A DNA stretch of 64,000 bases. It comes from an uncultured Alphaproteobacteria bacterium (GTDB taxonomy: Bacteria > Pseudomonadota > Alphaproteobacteria > Rs-D84). Of this stretch, positions 34,940 through 43,900 are shown piece after piece (within the stretch, counting starts at the first letter, position 1; each line of letters begins with the position of its first letter). The notes under the pieces were generated by a model that was not told the DNA's origin, did not search any database, and was given only the letters and a program-made list of their open reading frames with translations. The stretch spans positions 1 through 64,000 of the forward strand of contig CALXOX010000001.1 in the NCBI GenBank assembly GCA_944390125.1, read 5' to 3'. A program made the position numbers and the translations under genes.

Positions 34940-35056
34940 ACTCTCATACTATCTGAAAAAAATCTTCCAACTTTAATTAAAGTTTATCACGGCAACGAAG
35001 GTCCACTTCACCTTGGACGTGCTGATTTGACTTTGCCCGAAAAAACCAAAGGATAA
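34940..35056 (+). pseudogene. Possible C-terminal gene fragment
   Basis: An open stretch with protein-like composition (KVYHGNEGPLHLGRADL) that ends in TAA and has no start codon of its own; an in-frame stop lies just upstream. It looks like the tail of a gene truncated by deletion, but could be chance. Confidence 0.25.
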
Positions 35057-35059
35057 AAC

Positions 35060-35194
35060 ATGAAAAAAATTACACTGACTTTAGGCTTGTCCCCATACGA
35101 CGCGCTAGAAGTCGTATCTATGTTAAATAATCTTCCATTATTACCCCTTTTGTTAAAAAAAATTATACCAAAAAACTATAATATCAATCAGTAA
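35060..35194 (+). CDS. Possible 44-aa peptide
   Basis: ATG 4 nt after the preceding fragment's stop, with an AAAGGA SD 6 nt upstream. The product starts MKKITLTLGLSPYDALEVV and becomes hydrophobic/basic. The rest of 34805-35450 shows no other gene. It may be another truncated gene. Confidence 0.3.
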   Translation: MKKITLTLGLSPYDALEVVSMLNNLPLLPLLLKKIIPKNYNINQ

Positions 35195-35449
35195 TAACTT
35201 GACCTTCTGGGCTTTGTAAGCAGTAATTGCGACAAAAAGTCTTTTTAGATACCAACAATAAATTTTGAGTATATAAGAACAAGCCCTAATGCAATTCGCA
35301 TAAATACGAGAATGCACGCAGATTTATCTCATATTTTTGATAAATCGAGTAAAATATTCGAGCTTCAGCAAACGAACGTTTGGTCATTGAATTCCACACG
35401 CTCCAAACAGAAAATTTAAACCGCCGCAAATGCGACGGTTTGAATTTTC

Positions 35450-35526
35450 TGGTCGGGGCGAAAGGATTCGAACCTTCGACATCTTGCTCCCAAAGCAAGC
35501 ACTCTACCAGACTGAGCTACACCCCG
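35450..35526 (-). tRNA. tRNA-Pro (anticodon TGG)
   Basis: 77 nt with encoded CCA. Acceptor CGGGGTG/CGCCCCG, anticodon stem CTTGC/GCAAG with loop TTTGGGA. It bounds the accessory stretch that starts at tRNA-Arg. Confidence 0.95.
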
Positions 35527-35586
35527 AAACGAACCCTATTATAACAGCATTTTTTTAAAATGCAAATTTTTATGTAAATTTTGTGC

Positions 35587-35615
35587 TTGTCTGTTTTCAT
35601 TAAAATTCTTACAAT
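35587..35615 (+). promoter_or_regulatory. Promoter of the Cys-motif protein / arginase operon
   Basis: TTGTCT, 17 bp, TACAAT, then 7 nt to the ATG at 35623. It predicts a leaderless mRNA. Confidence 0.7.
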
Positions 35616-35622
35616 ATAGATG

Positions 35623-36726
35623 ATGCTTAAAAAGTTTACGTTTTTTACCGCTTTTACCTTTTTACTGTCGGGAACGGCGTTGGCTTTGACTGCTCGTTCT
35701 GCCGTATCAGACTATGTCAGCGAAAATACTTATAACAACTTATACCCTTATATGAATAATTCTATGCGGACTAATCTGAACCCGGGTACAACGCCCTCAC
35801 AATCAAACGCACCAATAAATGTCCTGACAAGAACCAAAAATACTAGCAACAGCACTTCAACCAGAAATGTAGTATCCCGCAACGCAACCCCAGCTAGTAC
35901 ATCTGCGTCATCAAGCAACAATGCTCGAAGTGCAACCTCTGCATCAGCAGCCACGGCACGCGCCGCAACCGGAAACAGTACAAGCACACGCCGCGTTACC
36001 GCCCGTTCTGCATCTCCATCCAATTTAACGACAGCTCGCAGCAGCACAACGACAAATACAGCACGTGCTGCTAGTCCAGTTTCTTCTACACGCCGCGTTG
36101 TCGCCAGATCCGGCACGTCTACAGCCAGTATAGGCACCATGCAATCTGCAAACACCAGAACATCTCGTCAAGACGGCAATGTATCAACAGCACGAGAAAC
36201 CTCTCAGGTTGCGACATACACTTCTACTGGCACTCCTATTTCATCAGCGCGCTGTATGGCAGATTATACAGAATGTATGAATGGATACTGTGAACGTGAA
36301 AACACAGAATACAATCGGTGCTATTGCAGTTCTAAGTTGGCTCAAATAGATGCACAATACAAGCCGGCAATAGATAGTTTAATCAAAGAAATTTTGACTG
36401 TCAAAAATGGGAACAATTGGACCGATGAAGAAATGAACGAATACTGGATGGATGTAATTGGTAAATACACTGGTGAAAATTCTTGGACGAATCTGGAAGA
36501 TGCGCTTGATATAGATTGGGCCAGCACAGAAAGCAGAGTTCGCGGTCAGCAGGCTTTTGCCATGGGTCATGAATACTGTGTCCAATATCTAAAAGGTTGC
36601 GCATATATGCAAACGAACCTACGCGATGCATATAGTTCAGAAATTGCGCGAGACTGTGCAACTTACGAATCGTCTCTACAGAAATTGAAAAATGCGGCTG
36701 AAAGTATAGTGGAGGCTTATAAATGA
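35623..36726 (+). CDS. Secreted Ser/Thr/Arg-rich protein with Cys-motif domain
   Basis: 367 aa. Signal peptide (about 1-22), then about 150 residues of low complexity rich in Ser, Thr, Ala and Arg (ARSATSAS, RRVTARSAS, RRVVARSG), then a folded C-terminal part with the pattern C-x6-C-x4-C-x9-C-x-C, the same as in the 943-aa protein at 1173. Two more Cys lie further on. No family recognised. ATG 35623 is preferred to 35620 because it sits at the predicted +1. Its stop overlaps the arginase start by 4 nt. Confidence 0.8.
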   Translation: MLKKFTFFTAFTFLLSGTALALTARSAVSDYVSENTYNNLYPYMNNSMRTNLNPGTTPSQSNAPINVLTRTKNTSNSTSTRNVVSRNATPASTSASSSNNARSATSASAATARAATGNSTSTRRVTARSASPSNLTTARSSTTTNTARAASPVSSTRRVVARSGTSTASIGTMQSANTRTSRQDGNVSTARETSQVATYTSTGTPISSARCMADYTECMNGYCERENTEYNRCYCSSKLAQIDAQYKPAIDSLIKEILTVKNGNNWTDEEMNEYWMDVIGKYTGENSWTNLEDALDIDWASTESRVRGQQAFAMGHEYCVQYLKGCAYMQTNLRDAYSSEIARDCATYESSLQKLKNAAESIVEAYK

Positions 36727-37568
36727 AACATTTAATGGGTATTGAGTACGGTCGTGGTGCCACGGCCGTTATTGTTGAAGAGGGCCCAGCATTGGCACCT
36801 TCTGCGGTAAAAAATATGTATCCTAATTTTAACTGGACAATAGTCAGCGCGGATTCACATGACGCCGAATTATGCAAAACGGATAGATTCGGCGAAAATT
36901 ATCAAATTCAAAAAAAGATTTTTACCTCAACTCCATATGAGCGTCACGTAATGATTGGGGGCGACCATTCCGTAAATTTTGGCCACTTTGCGGCATTAGC
37001 CGACAGACTTCCTGATGAAGAAGATTTGTGTTTAATTTACATAGACGCTCATCTAGACATACATACCCCAGAGTCATCGAAAGCGGAAGCATCTGGTGCG
37101 CCACACGGGACAAACGTCCGGGCGTTACTTGGAGACGGTGACGAACGCTGGTTATCATTACAAACAAAACGCCCTGCACTTCATCCAGAAAATATGTTTT
37201 ACCTTGGTACGCGCTCATATGAACCATCAGAGATAAACTTTGTCAACAACAAAGGAATATATGTCCGTCGCGCCAACGAATTACAAACATTAGAAGACTT
37301 GTCTTCATACGTTGATGAAATAAAAAGAAAAATAGGTACACGAAAATACGTTGTGTCCTTTGACTTTGATGCAATTGATCCAACAATTTTTAAAGATGTT
37401 CTTGTACCAGAACCACATGGTATAAGTCTTGAAGCAGCCGAATATTTAACACGTGCATTTGCGCCAAAAGCCCACAGCTTTGAATTTGTTGAATACGCCC
37501 CAAATGGTGATAACAAAAGCGCTGAAATAGTAAAGCACTTGGTTGGCATTGCACTGGACGAAGAATAA
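36723..37568 (+). CDS. Arginase-family ureohydrolase
   Basis: 281 aa. The binuclear Mn site is complete: IGGDHSVNFG (H82), IYIDAHLDIHTP (D108, H110, D112) and SFDFDAIDP (D214, D216), with SGAPHG as substrate loop. Arginases hydrolyse arginine to ornithine and urea; agmatinase or formimidoylglutamase activity cannot be excluded. The ATG overlaps the stop of the secreted Cys-motif gene, an odd partner for a cytoplasmic enzyme. Confidence 0.88.
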   Translation: MKHLMGIEYGRGATAVIVEEGPALAPSAVKNMYPNFNWTIVSADSHDAELCKTDRFGENYQIQKKIFTSTPYERHVMIGGDHSVNFGHFAALADRLPDEEDLCLIYIDAHLDIHTPESSKAEASGAPHGTNVRALLGDGDERWLSLQTKRPALHPENMFYLGTRSYEPSEINFVNNKGIYVRRANELQTLEDLSSYVDEIKRKIGTRKYVVSFDFDAIDPTIFKDVLVPEPHGISLEAAEYLTRAFAPKAHSFEFVEYAPNGDNKSAEIVKHLVGIALDEE

Positions 37569-37571
37569 TAA

Positions 37572-37763
37572 TCAATTATTAAATTCGGCACATAATAAAT
37601 TATGCCTATAAATATTTCGTGCCAAATCGTCGCTTATGACAATCCAGTCATCTGCATGCCCGTATATTGGAATACAAGGTGAACATTTGTTATTCAGCGA
37701 TTGTGTATTGTTCGTGCAAGATGCGACGAATATCGCGCACACCAGTATTAAAAGTTTTTTCAT
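37572..37763 (-). CDS. Rz1-like outer-membrane spanin lipoprotein
   Basis: 63 aa. Signal peptide with lipobox FVASC (Cys about 16), so the mature form is a small lipoprotein of about 48 residues. Its first 74 nt overlap the 3' end of the Rz-like gene in another frame, the classic Rz/Rz1 arrangement. Rz1 binds the outer membrane and with Rz fuses the membranes at the end of phage lysis. The sequence itself is not diagnostic; overlap, size and lipobox are. Confidence 0.7.
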   Translation of the reverse strand: MKKLLILVCAIFVASCTNNTQSLNNKCSPCIPIYGHADDWIVISDDLARNIYRHNLLCAEFNN

Positions 37764-37914
37764 TTACCACCTCTAGTGTTTTTACAATATTTGATTGATT
37801 TTGCGCGTTTAATTCTGCAATTTTTGTTTCGCATTTTTGTTCTGATACGCGTTCACCCGCCAAATAAGCCAATAAGACGACAAAAAAAAATCCAATAAGC
37901 AAATATAGTTTCAT
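37690..37914 (-). CDS. Rz-like inner-membrane spanin
   Basis: 74 aa from ATG 37914 (SD GAGG). An N-terminal TM (LYLLIGFFFVVLLAYLAG), then a periplasmic helix (CETKIAELNAQNQSNIVKT). The topology and out-of-frame overlap with a lipoprotein gene match phage i-spanins. It lies just after the rho terminator, about 5 kb from the lysozyme gene. Confidence 0.7.
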   Translation of the reverse strand: MKLYLLIGFFFVVLLAYLAGERVSEQKCETKIAELNAQNQSNIVKTLEVVNEKTFNTGVRDIRRILHEQYTIAE

Positions 37915-37929
37915 AATAACCTCATACAA

Positions 37930-37953
37930 AAAGCCCGCATTTAAATATGCGGG
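37930..37953 (-). terminator. Terminator of rho
   Basis: AAGCCCGCAT/ATGCGGGCTT with T5 on the minus strand. Confidence 0.85.
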
Positions 37954-37977
37954 CTTATTTTTCTTTAAATCAGAATA

Positions 37978-39246
37978 TTACTGATTCATGGACGAAAAGA
38001 AATCATCGTTGGTCTTTGTCAGACGCAATTTATCCAACAAGAATTCCATTGCTTCCAACGTCCCCATAGGATTTATAATGCGGCGCAAAACATACATCTT
38101 TGCCAATGTATCTTTGCCAACCAACAAATCTTCTTTACGTGTACCAGACTTAGTAATATCAATTGCAGGATAGACACGTTTATCAGACAGCTTTCTATCC
38201 AAAATTATTTCGCTGTTACCGGTTCCTTTAAATTCTTCAAAAATAACTTCGTCCATCTTAGAACCCGTATCAACCAACGCTGTTGCGATAATGGTTAAAG
38301 AACCGCCGCCTTCAATATTACGTGCCGCACCAAAGAAACGCTTTGGACGCTGCAACGCATATGCGTCAACACCACCAGTTAAAACCTTACCACTGCTTGG
38401 GACAACCGTATTGTATGCACGCCCCAAACGAGTAATAGAATCCAGCAAGATTACAACATCCTGCCCTGCTTCCACCAAACGTTTTGCTTTTTCAATAACC
38501 ATTTCTGCGACCTGAATATGACGAGCAGCAGGTTCATCGAAAGTAGATGAAATAACTTCACCCTTGACGCTACGCTGCATATCTGTAACTTCTTCTGGTC
38601 GTTCATCAATCAACAAAACTATCAACTTTACGTCTGGATAATTTGTTGCGATAGAATGAGCAATATTCTGCAACATAACTGTCTTACCAGTACGTGGTGG
38701 TGCAACAATCAAACTACGCTGTCCCTTACCAGTCGGCGCAATCAAATCAATTACGCGTGCCGATAAACTGCGCCCTTTATCTTTATCATCAACAACTTCC
38801 ATTTTTAACATCTCGTCTGGATACAAAGGAGTCATATCATCAAAAGACACACGGTGACGCAATTTATCTGGATCACCACCATTTACACGTTCAATTGTTT
38901 CCAACGCAAAATAGCGCTCTGATTCATTTTGTGGAGCCTGAATTTGGCCTTCAATATAATCACCTGTCTTCAAACCATACTTTTTGATTAAAGCCGGAGA
39001 AACATATAAGTCATCAGGTCCGGCCAAATAATTACTTTCTGGGGCGCGCAAGAAGCCGAAACCATCCTGCATACGTTCCAAGACGCCGTCACCGATCAAA
39101 GTAATTTTATTGTCTGCTGCAAACACACGCATAACAGCAAAACGTAATTGTTGAACATTCAGCTGAGACGGATTTTCAATTCCCATATCTTCAGCCATTT
39201 TTAATAACTGCTGTGGCGATTTTGCCTTCAATTCATTTATGTGCAT
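37978..39246 (-). CDS. rho: Transcription termination factor Rho
   Basis: 422 aa from ATG 39246 (SD AAGAGG). Hexameric RNA helicase. N-terminal helical domain ([18 protein letters not shown]), OSB fold with DGFGFLR, Walker [14 protein letters not shown], Walker [17 protein letters not shown], and Q/R-loop residues in [13 protein letters not shown]. The leader of about 58 nt holds the CCCTCCCC-type complement GGGGAGGGCG and could be used for autoregulation. Codons up to 39345 are open but lie inside the promoter. Confidence 0.96.
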   Translation of the reverse strand: MHINELKAKSPQQLLKMAEDMGIENPSQLNVQQLRFAVMRVFAADNKITLIGDGVLERMQDGFGFLRAPESNYLAGPDDLYVSPALIKKYGLKTGDYIEGQIQAPQNESERYFALETIERVNGGDPDKLRHRVSFDDMTPLYPDEMLKMEVVDDKDKGRSLSARVIDLIAPTGKGQRSLIVAPPRTGKTVMLQNIAHSIATNYPDVKLIVLLIDERPEEVTDMQRSVKGEVISSTFDEPAARHIQVAEMVIEKAKRLVEAGQDVVILLDSITRLGRAYNTVVPSSGKVLTGGVDAYALQRPKRFFGAARNIEGGGSLTIIATALVDTGSKMDEVIFEEFKGTGNSEIILDRKLSDKRVYPAIDITKSGTRKEDLLVGKDTLAKMYVLRRIINPMGTLEAMEFLLDKLRLTKTNDDFFSSMNQ

Positions 39247-39310
39247 TAAAACCTCTTTTGGAAATGGGAAAATATGCGAGAACTCGCCCTCCCCTATGTA
39301 AGACCATGCC

Positions 39311-39339
39311 ATTATATATTTTTTTTGACAAAAAGTCAA
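39311..39339 (-). promoter_or_regulatory. Promoter of rho
   Basis: Minus strand TTGACT, exactly 17 bp, TATAAT. Confidence 0.75.
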
Positions 39340-39441
39340 GCACACTTGATTTTAGACAACCTGACTAATAAAGTATTTTTTCTTGCTTTTTGCAGTTTTT
39401 CCTGGTCAAATTACCTATATGAGACAATAAAAGGAAAAGAA

Positions 39442-39903
39442 ATGGCAGGCAGCATAAATAAAGTTATCTTGGTTGGTAATGTCGGTCAAGAACCTCAGGT
39501 TCGCACGATGCAGAACGGTCAAAAGGTTGTAAGTTTTTCACTAGCAACATCAGATCGCTGGCGTGACAGACAAACAGGTGAACAGAAAGAACAAACAGAA
39601 TGGCATCGTGTGGTTATTTTCAACCCAAATTTAGTTGAAGTTGCTGAACGCATGTTGCAGAAAGGAACGAAATTATATCTTGAAGGTTCTTTGCGCACAC
39701 GTAAGTGGCAAAATCAGCAAGGTGTTGACGTTTTCACAACAGAAGTTGTTTTAAACCAGTTTGCCGGCCAAATGGTAATATTATCAGGTTCTAAGAATTT
39801 GGATGGCGGTGTATCTGGTGGTGATTATTCAGCCCCTGCGACACCATCACAACCACGTGAAGAAATGTCAATTTCTGACATAGGTGATGATATTCCATTC
39901 TAA
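39442..39903 (+). CDS. ssb: Single-stranded DNA-binding protein
   Basis: 153 aa from ATG 39442 (SD AAGGAAA). OB fold beginning SINKVILVGNVGQEP, with WRDRQTGEQKEQTEWHRV and the acidic C-terminal tip ISDIGDDIPF that recruits partner proteins. Divergent from rho. The open frame back to 39274 is not supported. Confidence 0.96.
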   Translation: MAGSINKVILVGNVGQEPQVRTMQNGQKVVSFSLATSDRWRDRQTGEQKEQTEWHRVVIFNPNLVEVAERMLQKGTKLYLEGSLRTRKWQNQQGVDVFTTEVVLNQFAGQMVILSGSKNLDGGVSGGDYSAPATPSQPREEMSISDIGDDIPF

Positions 39904-39905
39904 AG

Positions 39906-39930
39906 AGAAAGCCCGCGATTGCGGGTTTTT
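39906..39930 (+). terminator. Terminator of ssb
   Basis: CCCGC/GCGGG with GATT loop, preceded by A's and followed by T5. Confidence 0.8.
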
Positions 39931-39953
39931 ATTTTGCCTTGCATTACAATCAA

Positions 39954-39959
39954 TATAGT
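39954..39959 (+). promoter_or_regulatory. -10 of leader copy B
   Basis: TATAGT about 7 nt before the expected start. The -35 is unclear (ATTTTG at 17 bp). Confidence 0.45.
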
Positions 39960-39965
39960 AATAAA

Positions 39966-40220
39966 ATTACTGTGTCAACGAGAGTTTCGTTGATGAGGTG
40001 TGGAAACCTCATACTGGCGTCGGAATAGATACTTATGACGCGCAACTAGCGCGTGTTTTAGTATCAGAATTATTACGACGGAAAATAAAACTCCTGATTT
40101 TGGTCAGGAGGGCTGCTGAATATCAAATAAGCGGCACAATTCCAGTAATTGTTTCCAACCTCCTGACCACCAAAAAAATTGGTGGTTTTTTGTTTAAACA
40201 AAAAATCAGGAGATTGAAAT
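39966..40220 (+). ncRNA. Structured leader RNA, copy B
   Basis: Same architecture as copy A. P1 CAACGA/TCGTTG; P2 GAGG/CCTC with loop TGTGGAAA; P3 GCGTC/GACGC with the same 15-nt loop GGAATAGATACTTAT as copy A; an extra GCGC/GCGC hairpin; P4 CTCCTGA/TCAGGAG (40091-40110); hairpin GCTGC/GCGGC with loop TGAATATCAAATAA; hairpin ACAAT/ATTGT; CCTCCTGA (40159-40166), able to pair with 40104-40111; terminator; RBS TCAGGAG (40206-40212). Stem bases differ from A but pairing is kept. Confidence 0.8.
40166..40191 (+). terminator. Terminator inside leader copy B
   Basis: ACCACCAA/TTGGTGGT (8 bp), loop of five A, then T6. Confidence 0.85.
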
Positions 40221-40961
40221 ATGAAAATAAATTGTGCAATAGGACTATACCTTATAATTTTCTGTGGTGCTAATGCAGCATGCCCAGAAAATTCGACGTG
40301 TCCAGGAATAAACGATAGTTTTTTTTCTTGCAACAGCGGCTTTTACAAAAGCGGGACTGCAACATGTCTTCCTTGCCCATCTTCAGGTCAATCAGATTTG
40401 GGTGCGATATCACGAACCGAATGTTATAGTTATAAGGCTGGCCAAACATTTTCAGACGAAAGCGGTGCTGGTATTTTCACAGGAACTTGCTATTTTGTAA
40501 ACGACTGGTCCGCAGGAAATTATGTGGTTTTAATTACAAACATAGGCTCTGATAAACTAAATGTTATTAAAGAAATTCGAGACATTAGCGGAATTGGTCT
40601 GCAAGAATCCCGAAATTTGGTGGATTCTGTTTCAGATACCTTGTCGCAAACTGTAATAGATAAAATATCTTACACAGCTGCGACAGAAATAAAAACTCGT
40701 CTTGAATCGCTGGGTGCTAGCATAACAATATACGCAACCGGCAATTATAAAGTATGCATAACTAGTGCCGGCACATCTTCTGTCAACATCATAAAAAAAA
40801 TTAGTGAACTTTACGGCACATCACTTTCTAGCGCGAAAAACCTTGTTGACAACGCATCAAGCAGTACACCACAAACCCTAGTATCTGGCCTGTCCTATGA
40901 GTACGCCACAGAACTAAAAAATTATTGGGAAAACCTCGGTGCTTCCTGTGTCATAAAATAA
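40221..40961 (+). CDS. Secreted CPSGY-like protein with two L7/L12 C-terminal-like domains
   Basis: 246 aa. Signal peptide (about 1-20). Residues 21-93 are Cys-rich and end in CYSYKAGQTFSDESG and FTGTCYF, like the end of CPSGY proteins. Residues about 101-170 and 176-246 each match the ribosomal L7/L12 C-terminal fold: NVIKEIRDISGIGLQESRNL and NIIKKISELYGTSLSSAKNL, each followed by AATEIKTRLESLGA- or YATELKNYWENLGA-type helices. In the ribosome this domain binds GTPase factors; here it is exported, so it must do something else. Controlled by leader copy B. Confidence 0.82.
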   Translation: MKINCAIGLYLIIFCGANAACPENSTCPGINDSFFSCNSGFYKSGTATCLPCPSSGQSDLGAISRTECYSYKAGQTFSDESGAGIFTGTCYFVNDWSAGNYVVLITNIGSDKLNVIKEIRDISGIGLQESRNLVDSVSDTLSQTVIDKISYTAATEIKTRLESLGASITIYATGNYKVCITSAGTSSVNIIKKISELYGTSLSSAKNLVDNASSSTPQTLVSGLSYEYATELKNYWENLGASCVIK

Positions 40962-40985
40962 AAAATCCGCCGTCTGGCGGATTTT
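40961..40985. terminator. Bidirectional terminator
   Basis: AAAAATCCGCC/GGCGGATTTTT with GTCT loop between convergent genes. Confidence 0.85.
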
Positions 40986-40988
40986 TAA

Positions 40989-43900
40989 TCAGAATCTGTA
41001 AGAACCTGATACCTTGATGTTATGTAATTGTATCGCATCGTTATATTGATAGCGGTAATCGATACCCAATTGAATTCCTGATGCAGACAAGAATTCTATA
41101 CCACCACCAATATTTGCCCATAACGGATCAATATCGACATCATACTTTGTATATGTATGTGCCAATGCAAATTTATATTTTACATAATCCGGAGCACCTA
41201 ATACATCGTATTCAACACCAATTGATGCATAAGGACGAATCTGGAACCAAGCAGATGGATAAATACGTTTCTGCGCTGTCAACGAATAACCAGGCGTCAA
41301 AATCAAATAACCATCTGATTGCATATTCATATAATCCTGACCAGCAGCATGTTCTGTAATGTCAAAGCCAAAATTATAACCTACTCGTGCATACGCGTTA
41401 CCAACGATGTACTGATTCAACCAATCATGCAACAAGCCCCATTCTGTAATCAAGCTAAACGCACTGCCGCTGCCATCAATATGGTCCATAAATGTTTGGT
41501 CACGAGATACATCAAACAAGTGGATGTCCAAGAAACCATTTCCATACAAACGGGTCTTTTCACCCAAAGTCTTCATCATATAACCGCCCAAACCAATATT
41601 TAAATCGTCGACGGTCAAATCAACGAAACCTGCGACAGGAGTATCCGGCAGATAACCTAATTCCATTGCATCAGAGTTATCGCTAGAAGAATTAGATATA
41701 CGTGCAGTCAAACCTAAGATTGTTGTTTCTGAATTTTGCCAATCGAACCCACCCGCAATGCTGAAACGATTACCATCTGCATGTTTTCCATCAGATACAT
41801 TCTGGAAGAACATACCATAGTCAACATCCAACCATGCTTTCTTCAAATTACGATTACGGTTCCATATAAATTCATCAAACATACGATCTTCGAAATCACG
41901 GAAGCTCGTGTGCTCATTCAGCGCAACTGCACCTGCAATTTGCTCAAGTTCACGCGCCTGGAACAAACGGCTGAAACGCGCCAAAGGATCACGTTCACCT
42001 GTCATGTTGTAATATTCCATACGGTCATACAACTCGTCTGCCATCTGCGCCAAATTTGTACCCTTGAATATCTGAGGTATCAATTCAATAGGCGTGCTGT
42101 TATAGAACTTTGTATTCTGCAGCTGTCCTACAATCAAATTGTCCAACGCACCAGCAGAGACATATTCTCCCTCTGTATGGGGCTCCGTTGCTGCAACAAT
42201 AGGCTGAATTCTAAACACTTCAACAGGACCACCAAAGTTAGGATCAAACACAACATATAAACTGTCAGCAACACCATCACCATCTGTATCGCGTTCAGAT
42301 ATATAAATCGGTGAATCCCCTTCATCACTGTAAGTTCCATCATTCGCAGGATGCAAAGTATCCGCATAATCTATGCAAACCGTGCCATCAGCATTACAGA
42401 ATTTAACGTCCAAATTACGTAATTTTTCGAACGCATCTGTAACAACAATACCTTTTTCTGCATGCAGCAACCAAATTGCAGTGCCTTGGTCAACCGTATC
42501 AAACAAAGTTATACCAACCTGAGGTGCGTTATCTGCTGTATTATTCACAATACCCGAAATATTGGAAATAAACTGTTCTCCAATAGTTATCAAGGCCGCA
42601 CCGTTTTCAGCGTTGGTAATTTCACCAACTTTGTTATCAGCGGTTGCTTCTATTGTAGACCAATAATTCTGGTTTGTTGTATCCCCAGATAGTGATTCAG
42701 AGTCCTGGTAAGGTAAAATAGCTGCCCACAAATCACTATCGTTATTAAACGTATAGTTTCCAGCAATATTTAGACGTTTTATTCCCCAAAAATCAACGCC
42801 ACCAGAAACGTTTCCACCGATAGTTGCGTCAATCCAAGTATCTGCAGGATTCTTAGCAAAACGTAAATCGCCTGCGATAACATTACCAGATATATCAACA
42901 TCGCTAGAATTTATCTGCATATAACCAGATTTCTGCTCTATACCAGCAACACCGAACTGGCTAGCCGTGATAGAATAATCATCTGACGCAACATTCACCA
43001 TACCATCGGTCATATTTCCGGAATAGTTTTGATATAAAATTGTATCAGAAGTTGTAAAGACGCCAGCAGTTGTCAAACCTGCACCTTCCAAGGTTATATT
43101 ACCCAAGGAACCAACCGCGAATGTATCAACCGTTGTAAAACCTTTACCAGAATTCAAAGTCAAACTTCCTGTATTAGAAATCTGATTTAAATTGATACCA
43201 TTATCACTATTGATAGCTAACAAGCCGCTATTATCTATATCAGACGCAGCAAAAGTAGCAGCATCAAACACGACTTCTGTTCCTTCTGCAACGTTTACAT
43301 TCTCTGTGATAGAAACAGCATTTGCAAATTCTAATAACGCAGTTCCAGAATTCGCTTCATAACTACCAATCAATTGCAAACCAGCGTTGCCATTGACATT
43401 GATGGAATCCGCCAAAAAGTTCAATGCACCGCTTTGATTTCCCTGAGAAATATTACCACTAACAACAATATCACCGCTTGACTTTACATTCAGTATTTCA
43501 TCGGAGCCAATGTTTACTACTGCGCCACTAGCAACAGTCATACCACCCAAAACAACGTTAGGATTGGTTGTTCCATTTGCAGTAATATTCAACTTTCCTG
43601 AATTAGCCGCAACATTTCCTAAATTGACTGTATCTGTTGCCACTAAAGTCGTTGTGCCGGTATTTGTAATATTACCCATATTGATATTCTGTGCATTAGC
43701 ATTCAAAATACCACCAGCAGTTATATTACCATTGGCAATCACGGAAGAATTTGCGGCATCCAAAGTCAAAGTGTTACCTACCCCCAAATCCAACGCGCCA
43801 CCAATCTCCACCTGTGCATTATCAGACTTCAAAGTCAAATTATTTGTATTTTCGACAATCAAGCCATTTTCTGGTTTTGGATTGATTCCACCAAACCACA

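Noticed and set aside
35286-35498. Open frame of 70 codons on the minus strand
   Set aside because: It starts inside tRNA-Pro and reads the tRNA (the familiar EGSNPFAPTR artefact). Not a gene.
39985-40020. Hammerhead ribozyme-like TGATGAG...GAAA in leader copy B
   Set aside because: The core is not kept in copies A, C and D, and only four bases would separate the two conserved boxes. The P1/P2 hairpins explain the sequence.
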